Positions 58,401 to 64,000 of a stretch of DNA of 64,000 bases are shown piece by piece. The translations under genes and the position numbers were made by a program. How positions within the stretch are numbered: the first letter of the stretch is position 1; every line of letters starts with the position of its first letter. The DNA comes from Rhododendron vialii (Eukaryota; Streptophyta; Magnoliopsida; Ericales; Ericaceae): the NCBI RefSeq assembly GCF_030253575.1, contig NC_080562.1, positions 43,129,852 through 43,193,851 on the forward strand, read 5' to 3'. The notes under the pieces are model-generated. The model was not told the origin of the DNA, ran no database searches, and saw nothing but the letters and a program-made list of their open reading frames with translations.

Positions 58401-61400
58401 TGGCCCAAATTGTTGTCCTTTTATTTCAGGAAACCATCTCCTGTACTCCAGTCGCTTGAACTTCATGTTGACCAGCTCAGCAGGAATGTGAATGAAGCCC
58501 ATCTTAGAGAAATATTCAGTAAGTTCTGTACTTCTATTCTGGTGTATGGAGTACTGAGTATGTTTTAGTTCGCTGCAATATGATTTTCTGAGTTTTAAAT
58601 CTCTACAAATCCTTCCCATTTACTGTATAATCTTAGCAATAGAAATCGTATATGGGATTACTTGCTTGCAGTGGCCTGTGGGACGAATTTATTTTCCAGC
58701 TATGTCGCACACTGTGAGTTTATGTCCTTAGATTAAGGTCTCTTTATGTTGATTTTCGTCCTTTTATGTTAAATGATGTGGACAAACAATGTGAATTTGA
58801 ATGGGGATGATGCAGTGAATACTTAGATAGTAAAGTGCGTCCATGTTCCATACCTTTTGTGCTTATACATAGAGACATATGTGCATGCACATGCATTTTG
58901 TCCACCTGTAGTTACAATCATGACTTGTGAGTTCCTCCAGTCCGACATTGACATTTCTATCTAATTAAGGGGCATTCTGAATTGCACATTCTTAACCATG
59001 ACTGTTTGTGAGGTTATCAAGCAGACATAATGATATGACAATAAGTAATTGGGTTTGACTATAATCTGTTGTAAACTTGTAAGTACAGAACAATTGTAAA
59101 TTTCACTGATGAGGGAATAGTGGTATTAATAGGTCTTACACAACGAGTATCTTATTTGGTATGAGCTGGGCTGCTAAGGGTTGAACACACGCAATTTGTG
59201 GTATACTGGTATATCAGCATAGTCTAGATCTTAGAATGTATGAAGCTACTTCTTTACTCAGTTGTGTTGCAGTTGGAAGATTGCTATTAGAATATTAAGT
59301 TTTGACATTCAACTATTCTTTGGGGATTTGCAATCTCAAACGCATGGCAAATTGGCTCATATCTAACTATCGAGTTGTGACTTCTGAGTTAGTAATTCAT
59401 ATTTGAGCTTCAAATGGTGCAATTTTGATTTTGTTTTGCTTCTTCCTTTTCTGCAGGTAACTTTGGAGATGTTGTAAAAGTGCGGCTGGCAATGGATTCT
59501 GCTGTAAGTGGTTTCAATAGCATGCCCGATCATGGAGCAGAAATAAGATTTCTTTTGGAAGACGGACATAGATTTGTTTTCATGTTTGCAGGTTAACCTT
59601 TCAAAAGGATACGGATATGTGGAGTTCAAGATGAGAGCTGATGCTGAAAAAGCCCAGATGTACATGGATGGGGTATGTTTCGATTAAGATGTGGTATTAC
59701 AATGTTTACTATAATCTAGGCATATCATGTCTTCAAATTTTATGTTAACTTCTTTAGTGCAGGCCCAGATTGATGGGAATGTTGTTCGAGCAAAGTTTAC
59801 ATTACCCGAGAGGAAGAAAGTATCACCACCACCTAAGGTGGTTGCCGCTGCACCAAAGAAAGATGGTCCAAAAATTGATGCTGTTGGTGCTGATGTTGAA
59901 AAGGGTGGACCAAAGCGGCTGAGAGAATGTATGTCCCTGGATGTAGTTATATTATTGTGGAGTAATTAGTTATGTTGTTTCCAGTGTAGTAGTACTTATT
60001 CAAATTCATACTATCAGCTCCTCCCCCTCGCAAGCCTCAATCCCCCTTGCGAAGGAGATCTCCTGTCGGACGAAGAGGTGGATCTCCCAGACGAAATCCA
60101 GACTCTCCTCCTGTTCGTCGTCGTGTGGACTCTCCTGTTCGTCGTCGTGGAGAATCTCCTTACCGCCGAGGTGAAACACCTCCTAGGAGGAGGCCTGCAT
60201 CTCCAGTGCGAGGTCGTTCACCTTCCTCTCCACCAAGAAGGAACAGATCACCAGCGAGGTTTGCTATTGTTGCACTACGACTTTTTATTTTTCTGTTTGG
60301 TCGTGGTATCTATTGTATTAATTAACCTTTCAAATAGGGCCTCGCCCCGGAGGATACGTGGCAGTCCTGTGCGTAGAAGATCTCCTATTCCACCAAGGCG
60401 CCGGTAATACTGACTTTCAATTGTTCCACCGTAGCATTGTTATGGTAGCACCGTAACATTCTCTAGTTCTCGTGGTTATCTCGGATTCTATAGTGGTGAC
60501 TGGAATTTCTATGCTGGCAGTTCCCCTCCCAGACGAGCTCGAAGTCCGCCTAGAAGATCTCCTATTAATCGCAGACGAAGCCGCTCTCCTATTCGAAGGC
60601 CTGTGAGGTCAGGCTCAAGATCAGTCTCTCCAAGGAGGTAACTTATGAATGTGCTGTTATAATTATATGAATTTCTTTATTTAATTTGTGATGTGCCTTT
60701 TTTTGACGTTATTTGTTAAATACGGACTCATTTTGGATGCAAAACAAACGCAAGGAAAAGTTCTCTTTTGAGGTCGTGGTATATGTCATGCTCTGATACT
60801 TTTGTACCTTTGTAGTTAGGGGTCACTATGTTGCTTGTCTGGGTAGGATTCTGGAATGAAGGTGGTTTAGAACTTTAGGTCTACCTATTGTTGTTAACCT
60901 TTCTAAGTAGTTGCATTTGTTTACAACAGAGGTAGAGCACCAGTTGGAAGACGTGGGAGGTCATCCTCATACTCCGGATCGCCTAGTCCACGCAGGGTTG
61001 GTATCTGAAGATGTCTTAGAATGATATTACCCTTATTGAGCACCCATCTAATGTAGCTTCATCTTTTCTGATTTTGGCAGGTAGCACGAAGGATATCTCG
61101 CAGTCCTAGAAGGTATTCTCTCATCTCCAGGAATGGTTCTTTGTGTCTATGAAACCATAAAATTAGATGAAAAATACCTAGAGGGGGTGCAGATTCCCTC
61201 AAGAATTCAGCATGACGGTAAAATGTGCCAATTCAATGTTTCTCGTTATGATATTACTAAATGCATCCAATATGTGCTTGTCTGTAATTACCAAAGTGTA
61301 TTGTATTGTTGGGGTTGTGATGTATCTACAAGTGAGGATGCTGAGATCTATAACCACATTCACCTCGAGTGCGTCAATTGTGATGTTTCAAGAGTGTTTG

Positions 61401-61907
61401 GACGACCTAGATGACCTTTTTTTTTGCTAAGCAATCTAGATGACCTTTTAAAAAAGTAGGATTGACAGAAGATGTATAGTAGTTAAGATTTGACATTGTT
61501 GCATTTTCTGAGGTACTAAGAGAAATGAAGGTTGATGCTCAGTTCATTTTATGTAGGTTCATTTTATGCATATTGAGATTTGACATATTGTTTGGGGACT
61601 GCTGTACTGGGGAAACCTCGTGCTTAACCAGTAAAATCTGTGATCAATTGGCAGTATCCCAGCACCTCTTGTTTCCTAGACTTTATAGGTTGGACTTGGG
61701 ACACATCCTAGGACTAGGGCGCTAGTTTTTGTGCAGTTTGTTCGTTTTTTTACTGTGGTTAAAATTACAGTTTAGTGACTGTTGATTCACTTGCTGTTGT
61801 TTTCCTGCTCATAATATTCTAATGAATGGCGGTTTCTGCATAGGCCCTTGAGAGGGAGAAGCTCTAGCAAAAGCAGCAGCAGCAGCTCACCGCCTCGTAA
61901 GCCATGA
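55456..61907 (+). CDS. SR45: SR45 / RNPS1-type splicing regulator
   Basis: Coding exons: 55456-55664, 57661-57729, 58430-58518, 59457-59503, 59592-59672, 59763-59928, 60018-60258, 60338-60403, 60521-60637, 60930-60996, 61081-61112, 61844-61907. Phases agree and give about 415 aa; Arabidopsis SR45 is 414. The start was placed at MAKPGRG by homology, not at the upstream in-frame ATG at 55432. Layout is RS1 (1-90, dense SR/RS), one RRM (about 102-182, with KGYGYVEF as RNP1), then a long RS2 tail rich in RRRSP and SPRRR. SR45 is the plant RNPS1 counterpart: a nuclear-speckle and exon-junction-complex partner that promotes splice-site recognition, acting in flower, root and ABA/sugar responses. 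In Arabidopsis an alternative 3' splice site near the start of exon 7 makes two isoforms; whether this occurs here is not settled. Confidence 0.95.
55971..56143 (+). repeat. Two adjacent tandem duplications in SR45 intron 1
   Basis: TTTACAAATAGGGTTTCGTG is repeated about 32 bp apart (from 55971). ATGGCGGTGAGCGTAAGCAG at 56044 recurs 50 bp later at 56094. Units are nearly perfect. Confidence 0.9.
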
Positions 61908-63540
61908 GTTATGAATGACAAAGCTTTGCACTTACAGCGCGTTGTCTATGTAACTACTATTTGTCAATCGTAGCTATGACTTTCCGGAGAATTATGTTAT
62001 GGTTGGTTTTTGAGTTGTCTAAATTGAGATTCTGTACCATGTGCTCCTGTTTTCAACTTTTGGTGATGAGGATCCAAAAAAAAAAAAAAAACTTTTTGTG
62101 ATATTATTGCTGAAAGACATTGAAATGGACTTGTTAATGAAATATTTTATGACTTGTTACCCGTTTGATATTTTTTTGGATTAGTGAGAGTGACTCCTTT
62201 CTAGGTTTTGCTGGATGGCCTTCTTCTTCTTCTTCCATTGTTGAGGTGGTGCAATTTTCATTTTCTGAGAAGAAGCTTTTGCTTTACTACTTTGCGGGTC
62301 TGAGGTTTGGCTTACAATGGCAGAAGGGTTGTTTTGGAATATACTACTAATAATTAAAACAGCTTTGATCTGTTAATGAAAGGTGCATAATCCTATAAAT
62401 TTCTATTAATGTAGCATAAGAACGGGAAAACAAAATCACTTTACAGTTCCAAAAAAGCTTTCTGAAAAATTGGATGTATAAGCCACCCCTCTAATTTTTA
62501 TGGGAAAATCAAAATAAATTGACAGACAACTTAGTTGTTGTGACAAAAAATGAATTATGGTCTTCGCTCCGCGCGGTGATACCAACGTTACAGTGGGACA
62601 AAATTTTCCACTAAGAAGTGAGATGAAGGGTCCGTTTGGAACTTGTGCAAAGGAAAGGATAAGAAAGAAAAATGGCTAAGCAGAAAAGTGTGAAGAAAAT
62701 GTACTGTGCTCAAAATGTGATTTCACTTTCTTCCTAAACCAAACCTGGGGAGGGGAAAAAATGAAGAATTGTGAAGAAAATGTAGAGGAAAGTATTGTGC
62801 TTAAAATGTGATTTCACTTTCTTCCTAAACCAAACCTGGGGAGGGGAAAAAAATTCATTTACCTTTCTTTTCCCTTTTTCCCCCCTTAAGATCCAAACAA
62901 AGCCTAAGTAGTTTTAATGTGTCAAATTTCTCATCTTAGGGAGGGATTATTACCAAATGATGTCATCGTTATGCTTAATATTTACTCATCAAATCAGAGT
63001 TTGAACAATCTTTGACAAGAAAAGAAGATTGCTCATGAAATTAAAGTTAGAAGTCTGAACAATTATAGACAAAGAAAGGAGAAAACTTGTGTTTAGATTT
63101 ATTTGACGCTTTGTCAAAGATATGCGATTAATCAATGTGCAATGTCACGTTATATAACTCTCAAATGTTAATAAATAGTAGTATCCTCAAATAGGAGTAT
63201 TCTTCAACACCTTCCATTCATGTCCCAGCTAAATAATTACAAGACGTTCGCTTGCTTTTGGGTTGATTAATCTAAAAAATTCGATGAATGATTAATTTTA
63301 AAAATTATAACAAAGGTTTAGATAAATAACTACAAAAGTTTAAAAAAAAAAAACATCGGAAAAAAGTAGTACTACTACTAAACAGAAAAGTTTCGAAGAA
63401 TGGGGGCCAAATTCCAAAATCGTATCGGAGGTCAACATAAGATTCCCCTACAAATATTGAAGTCGTAAAAATAATTTCATTGGAAAGAGGCCTAACTCGT
63501 ACTAGTAGACTGGCCAGGGCGGAAAAAGTACACCCGCAAG
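61908..63540. other. SR45 3' region and gene-free DNA
   Basis: SR45 3' UTR to about 62150, then AT-rich DNA with one candidate MITE (62628). No gene supported. Confidence 0.5.
62628..62904. mobile_element. Candidate hAT-like MITE with internal duplication
   Basis: Left end GGGTCCGTTTGGAACTT and right end AAGATCCAAACAAAGCC are imperfect inverted repeats. An ~85-bp tandem duplication inside shares AAAATGTGATTTCACTTTCT and CAAACCTGGGGAGGGGAAAA. No clear target duplication. Confidence 0.5.
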
Positions 63541-63721
63541 GCCGCAACCGTGAAGTTTTTCTTCCTCGTCTTCTGGGTTTCTACCTAATCCTTGTTCTTC
63601 GTCCTCTCTCTCTCTCTCTCTCTGCAACATCGGAGTTGGTTCCTCCAATACAAAGCCCTAGCAATCCTTCTGGAAGCAGGAGAATCAGTTAATTTTGCGT
63701 CGGCGGTTAAGTTCGGCTGAA
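63541..63721 (+). promoter_or_regulatory. Possible non-coding first exon of a gene extending past the right edge
   Basis: A CT run at 63605-63625 and AAAGCCCTAGCAATCC (telo-box-like) are followed by a GC-richer stretch. A plausible donor, GGCTGAAG then GTCAGT, lies at about 63721, followed by T-rich, intron-like DNA to the window end. No coding start was identified. Confidence 0.3.
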
Positions 63722-64000
63722 GGTCAGTCCGTCACCTCTCCTTGCACATACGTGGATATATTGCTGCGAAATGTACAGATGTACGAACCTGTTTCTGTTC
63801 TTATCTGACTCTTTTTTGGCAAAATAAAAAGTTTCTGTGTTTTTCGGCTGTAGCTTATTTTGATTTCGACAAGTATTTTGGAAATGGTTATAACGGACAA
63901 GAAAACTGTGAAGGGGAATGAAGGAAATACAAATTAGCAACTTTTGGAATTTTGTGCTTTTTCTGACGGCTGCTATGGTTGAATTCGATCTAGTTCGTGA

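Noticed and set aside
12708-61907. Functional cluster of RNA-metabolism genes (PAT1, CYP59, SR45) with translation genes (RPL41, YchF)
   Set aside because: Separate promoters, mixed strands and large repeat-filled gaps give no sign of a coordinated unit; chance proximity is the simplest reading.

Overview
The window is nuclear DNA from a flowering plant, most likely a core eudicot. The evidence is AT-rich intergenic DNA, many GT-AG introns, plant-specific genes (a SAUR auxin-response gene, a NARROW LEAF 1-type protease) and Stowaway, Mutator-like and SINE-type elements. I cannot name the species. All gene models below were assembled by eye from exon sequence, splice sites and reading phase.

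Left part (1-12.7 kb): the apparent N-terminus of a minus-strand gene runs off the left edge. It is followed by a tandem array of three genes for ribosomal protein eL41 (RPL41). Each has two exons and encodes the same 25-residue protein. The copies are mosaics of one another, consistent with repeated unequal exchange, and several small transposons sit between them. The element-free ('empty') site in a sister copy allows one insertion to be dated and its target duplication to be read directly.

Middle (12.7-40 kb): the minus-strand PAT1 gene (mRNA decapping activator, 5 coding exons, about 812 aa) is divergent from CYP59 (cyclophilin-RRM-zinc knuckle, 13 coding exons, about 581 aa). CYP59 introns carry a putative solo LTR and a truncated antisense LINE. 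A 5-kb gene-free stretch follows, with 310-bp direct repeats broken by a 3-kb element that contains 135-bp tandem repeats. Next is an organelle-targeted YchF/Obg-like ATPase (11 exons, about 422 aa).

Right part (40-64 kb): a single-exon SAUR gene, a SINE with an 18-bp target duplication, a Mutator-type MITE nested in a Stowaway MITE, a NAL1-type protease gene (5 coding exons, about 595 aa), a set of minisatellites including one made of short palindromes, then SR45/RNPS1 (12 coding exons, about 415 aa). The right edge may hold a non-coding first exon of another gene.

Functionally, RPL41 and YchF act in translation, PAT1 in mRNA decay, and CYP59 and SR45 in transcription-coupled splicing. They are not an operon-like unit; the closeness is probably chance. 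PAT1 and CYP59 do share a 1.3-kb divergent promoter interval.
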